Shown: positions 35,103 to 49,399 of the stretch, piece by piece
Layout: each line of letters opens with the position of its first letter
Position numbering within the stretch: position 1 is the stretch's first letter
Assembly (NCBI RefSeq): GCF_041260155.1
Contig: NC_091933.1
Location: forward strand, 7,962,501 to 8,026,500
Length of the DNA stretch: 64,000 bases
Direction of reading: 5' to 3'
DNA from: Ptychodera flava
Taxonomy: Eukaryota > Hemichordata > Enteropneusta > Ptychoderidae
Made by a program: the position numbers and the translations under genes
The notes under the pieces: model-generated
The model's input: only the letters and a program-made list of their open reading frames with translations
The model's database searches: none
What the model was told of the DNA's origin: nothing

Positions 35103-38100
35103 ATGACTTGTATTTAATGATAATCAATGATGTTATCAGGACAGCGACTACTGCCACACCGGCCAATGAACAGCCAACCACCAATGACGTCGACACGGCC
35201 CTACTCGGTAAGCCCTCTTGCGGTACGGCCGAGGAGACTCGGAGAACAGAAGACATTCTTGATGGGAATTCCGTCGTTGTAACTACATCATCCGGGTAAC
35301 GACCAAGTTCAACAGTGATGGAGACGATGTTCGACGGCTGCCCAACGTTACCGGCTGCGTCCCGAGCTCTGACTGAGAAAAATAACGTAGCGTTTTCGTC
35401 GTGGTCCGGAATCTGGACTATCACCGTTTCTGTTTCACCGAAGGGCTGCGGTGATGACAAATTTCCGGCCGTGAGGTTAGAGTTGGTTAGCTCCGTACCA
35501 TTCATGAAGGTTTTGTACAGTACACTGAAGTTCTTGCTGTACTTAAGATCATATTCATCAGCTGAAAAATGAAAGTTGAACGACAGAAAGATCTATCATT
35601 AAAACAGACCGTGTATTTCGTTAAGATGATGGCCGATACTCGGACTAGACAGCTGTAAACGCGGCCTTGTGTGCAAATTGTTTGGAAACATTAGAAATAA
35701 TGCTCGATATACCCGTCTGCGCCATCAACATTAACGTAGAAAACAATACACCCAATATTAACAACTGACATCAAAAATATTGTTTGGAAGATGAGTTTGC
35801 GATCTACAGATGTTTTCTTAACATCGAGGAATCTTCTGAGCATTCCTAGAAAGGTTAATTTCCTGTTTGATTATTCGGGCAAGTTGAATAAAACACACTT
35901 TTTGAATGCAGAAAGCAAGCTTTCTTTTCTTTCTCAGCTTTAGGCCCGAAACTGGAAGAAATTTGTAGATTGACAGCTTTAGGGTTTCAAGACAAGAAAT
36001 TGACCTTTATAATCTAACAATTCTCTGGTGGTTAATAAGCTCAAAACCCCCGTAAATTACACATTTTCTAAAAGCCTAGAGACAGGGTAACATTTTGGTA
36101 ACAACAGTGTTACCATTGTTTACATAACTATCACGTGATAGGTAATTTGCATAACCTTTCAAAAATCTGTTTTCCCTATGTTAAGTTCATCAAAATATCT
36201 TACTCAAACTTTCTGGAATGCCAAGCTGTCACAACGCTCTTGCAAAGTGTGTCTCAGATTATATCTTGCTTTTTGGGCACAATTTTAGGATAAAATTCAC
36301 CGCTCTAGAAGTTTTTCTGGCATAAAAATTGTTTCAGGAGGTTTAAAAAATTCTGAGACACTTTTTGAAAGATCCTCCTGACAGCTTACACTCACACAAA
36401 TTTCAGCCTTATATGTCAAAGCATGGAACCAAAACATACAAAATATAAGGGAAATAGATTTCTCAAATATTATGCAAATTACCTGTCACGTGGTAGTTAT
36501 GTAAACAATGGTGACACTATGGTAATAAAAATGTTACCATATATCTAGGCGTTTCCGAAAATATATTATTTACGGGGTTCTGAGCTTAATACCATTAGAA
36601 AATTGTAATCTTAAAAAGGTCAGATTCTTGTCTTGAAAACTTTAATAAGTGAAAATTTCACAAGATGATAGTCCGATACGAAGAGAGGCTCTAGATTGCC
36701 ACATTATTAATAAAGTTATTGTCTATGATTATAACGAGATGGACTGTCAGATCTTTAGAGTAGTTTGTTGAAAATGATGATAACAGTTTTCGCATTCCAG
36801 CATCACGTAAGAGCAAAGAGAAAATGGCTTTATAGTTATTTGTATCACTGTTTAATTCCGACTGTTACTCAAACGGCAGTCCCTAATAAGTTGCTGGTGA
36901 CTCATATGAAATGCCAGCTGACTGTGTCCAATTACTTCATCTCTTGTTCAGAGGTGACATGCTTTCCCTTAGAGTAAGCAAAACATGCAGATTTATTTAA
37001 TAGAATTCAACCTATTTTCAAGGTTAAAGCATTACTACATTCTTGCGAAAAGAAGGAAAGCTGCAATTATCGATTTTAATATAGACGGCAGAAGCAAAAT
37101 CTACTCTCTACGTTTTAAGAATGGCATGCTTCTCATCAGCTGATGCACCCGTCCTGGGATAAATGGTCGACCTAAATGTAAGTGTGCAGTACTGTAGCTT
37201 TGTCTGGCCGTCTCATCGCTCCAACGTGCCACCAAATAGATTCACTTTTTCTTACAGTACTGTTACGCTTTCAACTTGTTTGCACCAGAATCATGTTCAT
37301 TTTATCACGGGCCTACCTGTTCCTCGATCCAGGTCATTTCCGGGTGCTGTCCACTCCAATGCGACAGTTTGCTCGTCATACGATGTACCTATCACCCTCA
37401 GGTCGGTGATTCGGGATGGAGGAAAGAGGTCACCATGGGGTATGGTCAGAGGTGCCTGAATCACGCCACCAGACACCACTCTTTTAAAACGACCTATTAG
37501 TTGCGTTAGGTTGATTCTCTCGTCAATTGGGTCCGCTGAGAGTTTAAATGTATATTCTGAGTTAGTAGCCCTAAAACATGGTGTTTTATCTAAAAAATTT
37601 AAATCGGGTCCTTATTCGAACAAAATATTTCCTTCGATGTTGATACAGCGTAAATGACAGACTTGGCGTAAAATGATATAAACAAAAGATTGAAAACTCA
37701 ACGAAGTGTACTAAAAGATATGATCATTGAAGGTAATTTAAATACAATAATTCCATGTTGTTGTCTCTCCTTGAAATCCATTTGTACTTAAACAGAACTA
37801 GTGACACAAGAAATGTTTTTTGTTTTTTTTTATGTTTTCTAACTTCCAGCAGTCAGGAAATACCAGGCGTCTATAGTCTCGATGCAGCGCCACCTCTCGT
37901 TACAGTGAGAATTCGGATAAGTAGTCTGCCCATCACATGTGGTGTATGCAGTTTTGTTGTCATAATGATGACCTTCGTCAACCTAAAATATTATCTTCGG
38001 CTGAGTAAATTGACAACATGAAAGTTAACAGAAAAGCTAACAAACCACAAACAAAATTCAATCAGTAATAGGGAATTGAGATTGTCACAGAATTCGCAAA

Positions 38101-41100
38101 GATTAACTCACTCGGTCGCATGATCGGTAAGACTCTGCTATTGGAATTGCCTATAACAGGCACTTCAGCGCCCCAGCTGGTTTCCTCTGCAGTCACTTTG
38201 ATGTTGTAACGGCAATCAGGACAAGTAGCTGTCACAAAGTCCATAAACACGCCGGAATAAACTCCATCGTCCTTACTGACGTCAACTCCTGGTGGTCCAA
38301 AAATTAATAACGCTGACAAGTTCCTCAGAAATGTCGTAGATTTGACAATTGAACGAAACAACAGAGATTCTAAAGTTGACATACCTTTAATCAAAAATTT
38401 CTACTTTAAGGAGTCTCTTGAACACGAAATGCAAAAGTGCATCGTCAGTGATCAAATGTTCTAATTTGCAATCAAAGTCAGGGACGGTAGTTTCAATTAC
38501 AGACAATAAGGCAACTCGCTCGCATCTATTATTTCTTTAGAAGAGACATGCCCTACCGCTCCATTATCGAGAAGTCGAACATCCACGGCTTGGTATGTTG
38601 ATGGCCTTTCTACTGTTGCAGTAACATTGGCTTTGAATACTGGTGAGTAGCCCATTTTAACTTGCACGTAAATGTTGGTCATTGCTGGCAGTTCCGTGAC
38701 CAATGATTTGCTGGTCGTTGTCGAGACGACAATGGGCTGTGTGTTGTACCTTGCGACGGACTTTACCAATGTTTCGACCTGCTGTTGACTACCAGAAAGT
38801 TCATACAGCCATATCCCAGGCTGGGAAAAGATTGAGATATTTTGTATACTTTAAAGTTTGCCCCTAGCTGATTGACATTTTCAAATCAATGAATCATGGT
38901 TACTGAATTCCGATCGACAGTATTGGAATTCGAGTTTGGAACTGAATTTACGACACACATTCTTCAAATATTCACCCTATTAGTAACCTCCCGAAAATAT
39001 GTGATATTTATAATTTTATTCAAAACACATCATTTCTGTCCTTTATTCTTCGCATGTTTCATTTTTACATGCGATAAATTGCATGTTGGCTCTCCAGCCT
39101 ACTGTATATTGATTGTTGAATCGGCTTTAATTGTTGTCAGCATTGAACCAGATATGAACTGAAAATGCTCACGTGTTTCATTATATATTGCAGTTATGTG
39201 TAAATTTGAACCTTTGCTACATGTTTGCAACTTCACTGAAAGTATTATGATCAACATAATGAACAATAATCACCGCCGATTAATTCTAAAAGGTCATGAA
39301 GTATACAAATATGTAATTAGCTGAAATAAAAATATTAAAGTTCTTTGACTGCTGTCATTGTATCACCATTTTATATAGCAAGTGTAATTACCGTTGGCCA
39401 AGTCCTTCAAGCCATATATGCCGAGCTGTGAAAGCTCATTAGATATGCAAATTATAAATTAGCTGACATGAAAATGTGAAATGAATTTCGATATTGTTTT
39501 AACCAGGTATAATCATCAATGTACATAGCATGTTTTGCCAACTTTGATCAAGTAAATCCCAGTATATATCCCTAATAAGCAAAGTTCATTAAATATGTAA
39601 ATTAGGAATTGACTTAATTAAAAGTGCCTTATGATTGTCAATAATGTTGTATCATGGTATCTGCAATATATGTAGCAAGTTTTGTCAACTTTGGTCAAGT
39701 CAATTCAGATATATATCTCTAATTAGGAAAGTTCATTAAATATGCAAATTAGGAATTGGCTGAAGAGAAAATGCTTAATGACTTTCAATAATATTGTATT
39801 ATAGTGTCTTTAATGTACATAGCAAGTTTCATCAATTTTGATCAAGTCAATTCAGATAGATATCCCTAATTATGAAAATTCATTTAATATGCAAATTAGG
39901 AATTGGCTGACGTAAAAATGTCTTTTGACTTTCAATAATGTTATATCACAGTATCTTTGATGTATATAGCAAGTTTCAACAACTACAATCAAGGTAATTC
40001 AGATATATATCCCTAATTGGGAAAGTTTATTAAATATGCAAATTCGGAATTGGCTGAAGTAAAAATGCTTAAAGACTTTCAAAAATGTTGTATCATAGTA
40101 GCTCCAAATACATGTAGCAAGTTTCATCAACGTAGGTCCAGTCAATTCAAATATATATCCCTAATTAGCAAAGTTCATTAAATGTGCAAATTAGGAATTG
40201 GCTAAAGTTAAAACGCTTAATGACTTTCAATAATGTTAAATAATAGTATCTTTAATATACATACCAAGTTTGGTCAATTTTGATCGAGTCAAATCAGACA
40301 TATATCCCTAATTAGGAAAGTTCATTAAATATGCAAATTAGCAACTATTTTTCATGTCACCCCTTAATGGTTCCCACTGCTGATATATCTTGGTGTGATC
40401 AACATTTGTAGCAAATCTCATCAAATTGTGTGTAGTCGTTTTTAATGTATATCCGTTTTTTCTAAAATCATTAATTATGCAAATGAGCAAAAAGTATGCA
40501 AGCCACACCAACCAAAAACTAATCAGTTCTTGCCATTTGCCAACTGAATATATGTACCAGATTTGATTCTGATCTGATCAGCTTTTTATGAGATATCGGA
40601 CCAACAGACAGACACACAGACACACAGACACACAGACAGACATCGCTGCGACATATGCTCACGTGAGCAAAAAACGGGCATATTACGTATACTTATATTC
40701 TCGGACAATGTAGGTTAAAGTTTGATCCACATGGTAGCTTTTTTGTGGTATTCACTCAAGAGTATATCTCCAATCTTTCAAATTGGTAGCATTGCGTATA
40801 TACTAAGCGATCTTCAAGATTCAAAATCGTACCTCTGCGATGCCAGAGATCTCAATTGACACTGTCTTCGCCCCGTCGTCACTCTTGTACTCGGGTGCAG
40901 AGGCATCAATAGCCGTCCCTTCCGGTCTGCGAAGGACAACAGATATCAGTGAAGTGGACCACAGGAAGAAAAACTTCGTGTGTCTCCCGATGGTAGAGTC
41001 TATGATGATGGAACCAATTAAATTGCCCGCTGCAGGAATTTCCCGCTTCTCACTGTGCAACTTCATAGAAGAAAGGGAAAAAAGTCATGATCATCCAAGT

Positions 41101-44100
41101 TTCCAAATAGGTCTTTAACTGTTTAAGCTGGCACCACAACACAGTTATCTCGTGAATAAAGAAGGTCAAACCGCCAACATGTATACTTTCAAAAACAAGA
41201 TATCTGTTTATGTCACATTCTATTTCATTACACAACAACAACAAAAATTAAGCAAGCCTAAATCGGAAAAGTTTACTTTGTCCCAACTCCGTAAAGTTAA
41301 GCATTGACTTTTAAAAAATTCAATGAAGAGTTTCCAAATCATGTTTCTGACAAATGTATACACGAATAATTCTTTATTTAATCGAGAATTCTTTGTTTTG
41401 AGAGGTAATTTCTTTTTCTTTGGGATGGCAACTTTACTTAGGACGTTACTTCCACCCTCAAAAAGACTAACCTGAGCCCATATTTCTATAGCTATGATAG
41501 AAAGACGCTTTGTGAGATCATGATCTTAAAAAATGATGTCATATTTTAAGACTGAAACAGTAAAAACTCAGGCAAATGTCACCAGGTGGAGATATCATAT
41601 CAACTCACTTCAAATGGTACATTTGAGCTTCCCCATATCCTAGAAGTGATGGTAGCCGTCAGAGCGTCGTTGAGTCCGGTGGAACTCTCACCCTCTCCGT
41701 GGAGAAAGGACAGTCCACCGGTATCGTCAGACAGACTTTGCAATTTCTCATCAGCTAAAGTTCCAAATGCCACTGTGTCAACACCGACACCTTTGCCAAT
41801 CAAAGTTGGCTTCATATCAATAATACGAGGATAAGAACTACTCTCCTGGCCATCAGTGATCAACAGAATTATCCCTCCGCGAGCATTATTTCCTCCATTC
41901 TCAAGAACCTTTGAAATATAACAATACATATTAGCAATGGGAGCATTCGCTGTCTTCAAGAACAACGTTTCCACTTATGTTTCTAACCGCACGAATGATA
42001 ATGTACATTGTTTCCTAGCTTGAATGTTCTTTCAAACTCTATTTGAAGATCTTATCTTGAATTAATTGGCCATTGAAAATAATACTAAATTTAAAGATGA
42101 ACCAAAAATTTGCCAAAGCATGATCGTGTTGTTTAGTTTCCGATTAAATATTTTTTATTCAAATCTAATTCTGATTAAACTATCTAATTTTGAAGTGACC
42201 GCAATTCGATTTTGATATATTTTTCGAACACACTGTCACCTCTATACCACTTCGCAATCCACAACCAATGCAAGTTCCACCACTAGCTGTCGTCGGCAGC
42301 AGATTTGCCAAGTCTTCGCGATCCTGAAGTGTCTTCAATTCTTTCAGATAGGACGTTATCGTTGCACTTGACGAGAAACTGACGATTCCAACTGAGTTTC
42401 CATCAGGCACAGTGGCCCGGATGTATTTTCTTGTCCCTTGGTTCAATATACTGATACGGTTGTTCTGTAAGTTTAGGTAGATAAAAGTAAGCAAGGAGGC
42501 ATTCTAATTTCTTAAATACTCTTTCCCTTTACAATCTTTATCAAAAGTATCCTCTATGACATGGGGTACTTTTGTCGTACTTTTAATATATTGACAAAGT
42601 TAGACAAATGCTAATTTTGACATTGACACCACATTAAATGTACAAGGAAATTCACGTTTATTATCAAAGATACTGGATTACAAAGACTGCGCTTGCATAC
42701 TTATTTTGAGTACCCAATATTTCCAATAAGATCACTCGAAACTGAAGAATTTTGCTCGCTTTGCAATAGAAACCAAAGCGAAAGCTGCACTGTAAAATAT
42801 TCAAAATAATATATTGACTTAGTGTTTAAAATATTTAAAGGTTTTAAAATTTAAAATATGCATACAAAAGGTTTCGAAAATGATCTGGCAAGGATAAGCT
42901 ATGAGAACTCGCTGTAAAGGTTTGGGCTTTGTACTCTCCCTCCCGAAAAAAGATAGTGCGTTGATAAAAAGAAAACCCTGGGATTATTTTGATGTTTTAA
43001 ATTGTTCATTGTGGGCCCAGTGTACTCCAGTTATGTCGAACGACGAAGGGAATACTAATTTCATCACTATTTCTAAAACATTGTATAAGTTCTTTCCACC
43101 TCATATAATGTATGTAGTTATCGAGTGATAAACCTGAATTTTGACCTTAAACGGCAGTGTGCAATAGTCTTTCTTGAAATTCGAAACCTACGTCATTCAT
43201 GCTTCCCGAGACGTCCAGTACCAGGACGATTCGAAGTGAAGCCGACTTGACCACACGGAAAGTCGGCGTGGTGTCAGTCACTTGCCGGGCTGGATTGTGG
43301 TCATTCTTGAAATCTTCTGACTCCAGCATTACGTCCCAGGCACTCCTGTATGAACACTGTATGTTCTGTTGGCTAGGAGCCATGGCATTGTGAAGGGACA
43401 ATGGATCACCAGTGACGTCGCTGTGACAGAATTCAACGACCTTGAAGGGAAAACAGGGTCTTAGAGTTAAACCATCCTGGGTTCCTACATGTACATGACA
43501 CACGACGCAGATTTTACAATATTTATCGTCAACGGCAGACGTCAAAGACAACCTTTTCGGGACGTTTTATTTCAAGGCACTGTCGGTCGATCGTGTTGTG
43601 ATGGTTTGAATCGGAATTACAAAAAAACATACAGCTATAGCCATACTAACTGTTAATTTGTTTTATGTATTTTTACTCATTACTTAGGGATAATGGTCCA
43701 AATAAGAAAGAAATAAAGTAGATTTCTCGGAAAGGTAAACATTTTTATATCGACACCGGAAGCTTGTAATATATTAAACCGGCCCTCCAATGTTCTAATG
43801 GTCAAAAAACTCGAAATATCTTATTGTTCATTAACTAATTTCTTCCACGATCATCGGAAAAGATCAATGCAGTAGTTAAGAAACTTGAATAATATATTAT
43901 ATCATATAACATGTCAACATAATTGATGTCACGAATAAATGTTATAGCCATACTGTGGATTAACCCGTTCGAACACTTACAGAGCTCAGGAAACTCATAT
44001 GCATGTAAGACCCTGTTGCTTGGTTATTCTCAAGCTGTGGATAAAATCTGCAGTGCTGGTCCGGTAGTACGCGATTCTTTGAATTCAAGCTACATTGTTC

Positions 44101-46660
44101 CCCTGTCCTAGAATCGTACTCCTTTCCCAATATGAATCTTGAACATCCCGTTTGCTCTACCTGTCCCGTTTCGTTCAAGTAAAAGTGTTCGTTGTCGTTG
44201 GTGGCGTACTCATCAACAAACCCCACCTCAGATGTCCCCATTCATGTACGATAACCTTTTCTGAAAAATATAAGACATTAAAAAGACGTCTCGTTGACTG
44301 ATCCTTAATAAGCAGCCCACTGTTTTGTCATTAGAAATAAACTTATGTACTTTGAAGCTGACGATTCTGCAAATATGTACGTAATGTGTGCATTATCCCT
44401 AAATTTAACATAAAACTCTATGACCTTTAAAATCAATTCATACCAGTGTGTAATATTTTACCATTACCGGCTCTGAAGACATGTATTGCCGGTGTCAACT
44501 TTGATTTGTAAAGGAAATTCAATTACTGTCCAAGTAAATAAATAATCAAGTTCCAAATTATAGTATCCTTAATGGACAAATGAAAGTCATACACCACCGT
44601 TTTTCTTTAGATACGAACAATTAATTTATAGAAGGTATGGACGCTGAGCCGGCAAAATGTGTGGATGACACTTTAGACCGATGGTCTTCACCACTGGGCA
44701 TAGAATCAGGTAAGACACTGCTGGTGACAGTGGAACCTATTTGTATTCAAAGTAGGACTGGCATTCAATAGATGAATAAGTTGTGGTCATGATGTTATAC
44801 AAACTGTGTCCTTCTTTCATTATCACAATCGGGGATATGTGAAATAGTTTATTATTTAAAAGGTTGAGAAATCCTGGACAAGGCGAAAAACGTCGACTGG
44901 GTCACACTAATGGAAAGTATCAAGTTTACAGTTTTGTTCGTATGCTATTTGTCAATGTGATTTAACCATGCGATGAAAATTTTTATTTTCATTCTTTTTA
45001 AAAAAAGAAATATGGACGGGGGAAATTGTGTGATAACTAATCGGAAGAGTCACTTTCGCCCACTAAAGCGATGTATTCATTGCTCTGATAAAGTTTGTGT
45101 ACGATGTGTGATGGCGAGTATGTGAGTGCGAGTGCTTCATTAACTCTACAGCCTGTGAAGGGGTCACAGTCAGAAAAAAATGTAACAACTTAGCTCGGTT
45201 ATTGAACCACTCTTTTTAAGGGTGGGGATTTGGCCAAGAGCTTTTGACTGTGATATCTTCGCTAGCCTGAGATTACTGGGTGTTAGTTCGAATCCAATCG
45301 AAAATATGCTATTTTTATAACTATCATTTTCGTTATTGTATGATTTTTAAAGAAATAAGGTCATAACAAGTAGGGATAAAATGTAAATTTTAAACGTTGT
45401 CATTTCTTTCACCCTTTTGTAATTCCAATAATGTCAAGTGACCGTATACACTGCAGAGAGGTTGCAAACCCGATGCAAGATTCGCAAACAGACGTAATTC
45501 TTCATCATGACGCAGACGTTCTTAAAATATTCTGATTCCAGGGCGCAGCCTCACCGAATTGCCAGGGGGCGAACCTAGCTTAGCTAGAATTTGGGTAATT
45601 TACATAAATTTACTGATCGACATTGTGGAAAATTTCAAGGGGGCCTGCCAATCCCCACAAGTTACGGCGTCGAATTATCATGTCCGTACACGTCACAGTC
45701 TGATGTCGAAGGTTAACAAGACATAACTTATTTATCCCAAAAAGACGTTACACTAATAGAGACATTTGACTAAACTTTCCTTGGCCTGTTTCGAAGTTGT
45801 GGCGGCAAGAGTAGAATTGTTCGCGTCTGTAGGCCTTGGTTTTGTAAGATAAGGTCATCTTATCTGGCATTAGTTATACTGTTCATATCAAATGTATGAT
45901 TAGCCGGGACGACCGCTATATATTGATCCAACGCCATCTTCACCGAGTTGCATAAACGCGTATATCTGTGCTAGTATGGAGTGCAGTTTTACCAAAGTCG
46001 CGATAGCTCTACATATAGCATTTAAACAATCGTTTTGTTCACAGTGACAGACTTTTGACAAGTCTTCGATCAATGTCTACAACCTTAAAGCCAATTTGAT
46101 GGCAGCAAACATATTTTGGATTTGCGAAAAATCATGGAGTTGAAGAAGCTGTCGCAACTAAATAACATTTGCACAAATTGTATGTACAAAGACTCTGAGA
46201 ATACAATGTTTGGCACTATATGGTAAAATTCCAAAGATTCTCTACCTGGTTCACCGTACTTGTACGTAGTCCATTGTTTGTCAAGAATAAACTTGTCTGT
46301 CAGGTGTATATACTCAGCTTCTTCTCCACAAGAACCAAACTGATTGGTGTACGGCGTTTCTCTCCCGACGTTCTCGTGTTTCGTTACAATGATGTTGGCG
46401 GCCGCAAACATCTCTGTGGTAGCTGTGCCGCTTGCTAAGTTTGAGCTCCAGGTGCTTGGCAGCAAAATGGTGATTTCCTTGAAGAAAGCCCGCTGTTGCG
46501 TAGCCTTGTAGAGGGTACCCGAAGCATCGATGAATATATCCTATGTGGAGCACATTCCGACGAAATCAATGTCTACCATAATTTTCATGATGTAATGTGA
46601 CATTAAAAAACACACGGCATTACACAAATTAGCCGTCGATCAATAAATTAGCTTTTGTCG

Positions 46661-46721
<61 letters not shown>

Positions 46722-49353
46722 AGTGTACAAATGTCCTCGTTGAAAATTACAGTGCTCGGTGTTGAAAAGCAGAGCGTTATAAATAATAAAAGTACAAATA
46801 TCAAATATTAAATATCAAATATCAACTTCACAATACAATATGATGGTACGTCCCAGCCGTATAAAAGGGAGTGTGGGGCCAAGGACATTTTAGTTCTGCT
46901 TCTGTTCGACCACCATTATATTTGCTGTATGTACACATAACTATTAACCACGGTTACTCTCCTCGGGGTCTACTGATAATATAAAGTTATTCCGAGCGAT
47001 CAAGTGTACGTTCCATTTTCAGGGTCCGTACGTCACTCATGGCTTTAAGATTGGCAAATTTCAATAGGGTGATCAAGAGAGCTGAAAGATCTTGCAAGCT
47101 AGGGCTTTAATTTTGTAGGTCCGCAGACGTCAAACTGTGCAGAGTCATTACATAGACCAGCCAAACGCAAAGTGCCGTGGTTTCATTTTAGTGTACTTTG
47201 CGTTGTTTGCGCTTCTGTTCTGACCTCACTAAAATCAAATAAAGCTAACCGCTGCACCTGCTATAAATCGCATGAAGCATAGCTTATACGTAGCAACCCA
47301 AGGCTACAGAAACTATTGCCTATTCTTAACAACTCGGACAGTACCGCAGTGACATGTCACCTATGCGTATGTACGTGCCGTACGTTTGTGGCGGTTCCAC
47401 ATTTAGGCATGAGCTAAGCCGGAAATTGGGGACAGGACAGTAGACGTAGAGGGGCATGCATAGACCATTTGTTCCTGCCTGTATCAGTAGTAATGGTCTA
47501 CTTAAACTACTAAGAACGCGCGATAAGGCGTCCATGAGTCGTGTACAGACCGTATAAGAAACTATTGTTAGAATAAACGTTTGACCTTGCAGACGGAGAC
47601 GAAGCCCTCCCGAGTCAACAGCTGTAATGAAAATCATTGCCATTGATTAGCCCCTATCCTTCATTATGTACTAAGTTCACATCAAAATTAACTGAGTGAC
47701 ATTTTCTGCTTAAAACAGCTAAACTCCATTCGTCTGATACAGCAGCAAAAATGAAAGGCCAAAGGGAAAGTTGACAGGCTGAAGCAAAACGAAAGAATCT
47801 GACGGAGTATTCAAGACTAAAATGTAGAAATGGAAGATATCTACGGAGCAAATGAAAAGTAAAGTTGTTTATCAAAGTATAAAGTAAGTAGGGGTCTCTT
47901 AATAAAATATCTAATTCAAATATTAACAATAGTACAATTCATTCAACATAAATATTTGAGCCAAAAGAAGAACAAGAATGTACCAAAATTTTAATGACAA
48001 AGTGTATTTCGCAAAATCTATTTAAGGTAGTGTGCGACCGTGACTCTTAAGAAAGACTTAAATGTTTGCCCAAACATGCACATGCCTTATGGAAATCTTT
48101 TCTTTAAAATTAAAAGGTAAAACTTGGGGATCACCATCCAAATTTTGATACGTTGGAAACTTTGGCAAATTACTTTAAATTTGCGGGATATTTGAAATTC
48201 AAAATTGCTCCATCCCTTTATTCGGGGGAAATAAATTTCGATGTCTACAAAAACAAAGTGATGAAAACTTCCTTTACCAGACAGTCCTCACATTTTCAAT
48301 TAGTGTACAGAAAAAAAGGGTTGGTAAAATTTGAGAATTTGAATATGTGTCCCCGAATCTCATTCTACCTTAAATGTAGTTCAAGGTTCGTTACGGTGAA
48401 GATGTGGAAATTGGACATATATTGAGCCTCAACTTGTGTTGGGACAGGTCACTGCTATTATTTTAGCCAGCTTGCTATTTCCTAGAGTAGTGGTGTCATT
48501 TTGGAAGAGCGAAAAAATCACATCATCTTACCACGCTAGATCGAAGGGCGATTTTTTCGTGAAATGCGACGGCAGGCTTTGATAGTTAGTAAATGACACA
48601 AAAGTTTTATAAACCGTATTTTGTTTGCAGTAGAAAAATTTGTCGCACGAATCTCGGCCACCGCTATTGTCAGAAAGACCTCTATGTAACCATTAAAATA
48701 CAGGCTGTAGATCTCTTATGTGGGTAATGGAGCTGGTCACAACATGGCAAAATATCTATTCAATTCCCTGATAAAGTCACATTTAACCCACTCTAGTTGC
48801 GTACCATTTTGCTTCTATGGCATCGTACAATTGCAAAACACACCCTGCTGTATAATGCACGCATTTGAGCAGCCACGTAGTGTGATCATATTGTGGTATT
48901 GTTCACTGCTTTACTGCTAATCGGTTGCGTTGGCAACATGGCAGTATGTTGTCGTAGCAACAGCAGATCAATTGTAGAGCCGTTCCAATGGCGACTAAAT
49001 ATGCGGTAGTGATCATGGTGAACCAGAAATGACTGTTTTATACTCTGTGTCAGACTTAAGACCAGGTTGATACAACAACAAAAATGCAGCTCAAATTCTC
49101 CCTAATAGTTGGTATAGTTTGACCGTTCATAGTACAGACATTGAATTTTGTAAATGTATAAAATGTATCAGCGCACCTTGAGGTTTTCTATCAGTGCAGC
49201 GTCTTCTCGTACATTTTCGTCTATGGCTATCAAGATCCCGGTGTATTCATTATTCTCCAAGAAAATTTTCGATTTCGGGAGAAACGCCAGACTACAGGAC
49301 AGGAGTACCAGAATTGTGACGCAAGCTGACAAAATATGGCTTTCAGTTGTCAT
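35065..49353 (-). CDS. CLCA family protein, copy B (11 exons, signal peptide to membrane helix)
   Basis: Exons in transcript order: 49353-49177, 46540-46246, 44260-43981, 43440-43192, 42464-42240, 41908-41609, 41060-40833, 38820-38557, 38288-38112, 37535-37317, 35561-35065. Exon 1 encodes a hydrophobic signal peptide (ILSACVTILVLLSCSLAF) then ENNEYTGILIAIDENV. Exon 3 has HEWGHLRWGL, the zinc-protease signature. Exons 4-6 give a VWA domain (DVSGSM, ITDGQES). Exon 11 ends in SLVVGCSLAGVAVVAVLITS, a membrane helix, and a Lys-rich tail. Two length anomalies break the frame: exon 3 is 280 nt (281 expected) and exon 8 is 264 nt, ending one base short of the phase that exon 9 needs. Introns carry a foldback (36 kb), a 145-bp repeat array (39.4-40.4 kb), a tRNA-like repeat (45.1 kb) and a TA array. 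Convergent with copy A. Confidence 0.85.
35977..36650. mobile_element. Near-complete foldback of about 670 bp in the last intron of CLCA-B
   Basis: GGTTTCAAGACAAGAAATTG at the left pairs with the complement near 36,621-36,641. Further pairs include GTTTACATAACTATCACGTG (36,118) against CACGTGGTAGTTATGTAAAC (36,488) and TGTGTCTCAG against CTGAGACACT near the centre. Pairing runs almost to the midpoint (about 36,310), so a transcript would form a long hairpin. Confidence 0.8.
39410..40350. repeat. Array of about seven ~145-bp units in CLCA-B intron 7
   Basis: The marker CATTAAATATGCAAATTAGG followed by AATTGGCTGA recurs near 39,440, 39,590, 39,733, 39,872, 40,029, 40,178 and 40,323. Between markers are TGACTTTCAATAATGTTGTA and GATATATATCCCTAATTAGG segments. 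Units are diverged, so the array is old. A (GACACACA)-type microsatellite follows at 40,606-40,640. Confidence 0.85.
44213..44222 (-). other. Frameshift site in CLCA-B exon 3
   Basis: Copy A reads GGACTATTTAATGAGTAC; here the minus strand reads GGTTTGTTGATGAGTAC, one T short in the T run. HEWGHLRWGL is in one frame and DEYATND in the next. It lies within the catalytic-site region. Confidence 0.85.
45095..45310 (+). mobile_element. tRNA-like interspersed repeat, copy 1 (SINE candidate)
   Basis: Shares about 210 bp with 62,915-63,128: a TGAGTGCGAGTGCTT segment, CAGTCAGAAAAAAATGTAAC, ATTGAACCACTCTTTTTAAG, then a tRNA-like block. The block has an A-box-like TTGGCCAAGAG (about 45,230) and a B box AGTTCGAATCC (45,285-45,295). 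It lies in intron 2 of copy B, opposite to the gene. Similarity stops soon after the tRNA-like block, so the block sits at the 3' side of the shared unit, which is unusual for a SINE. Confidence 0.6.
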
Positions 49354-49399
49354 GCTGGAAGAGTCTGAATACTTTAAAACTGCATTTCCAGCCCTGTCT

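Noticed and set aside
47326..47643. Minus-strand frame of 105 codons
   Set aside because: Inside CLCA-B intron 1; no recognisable domain or phase-compatible splice sites.
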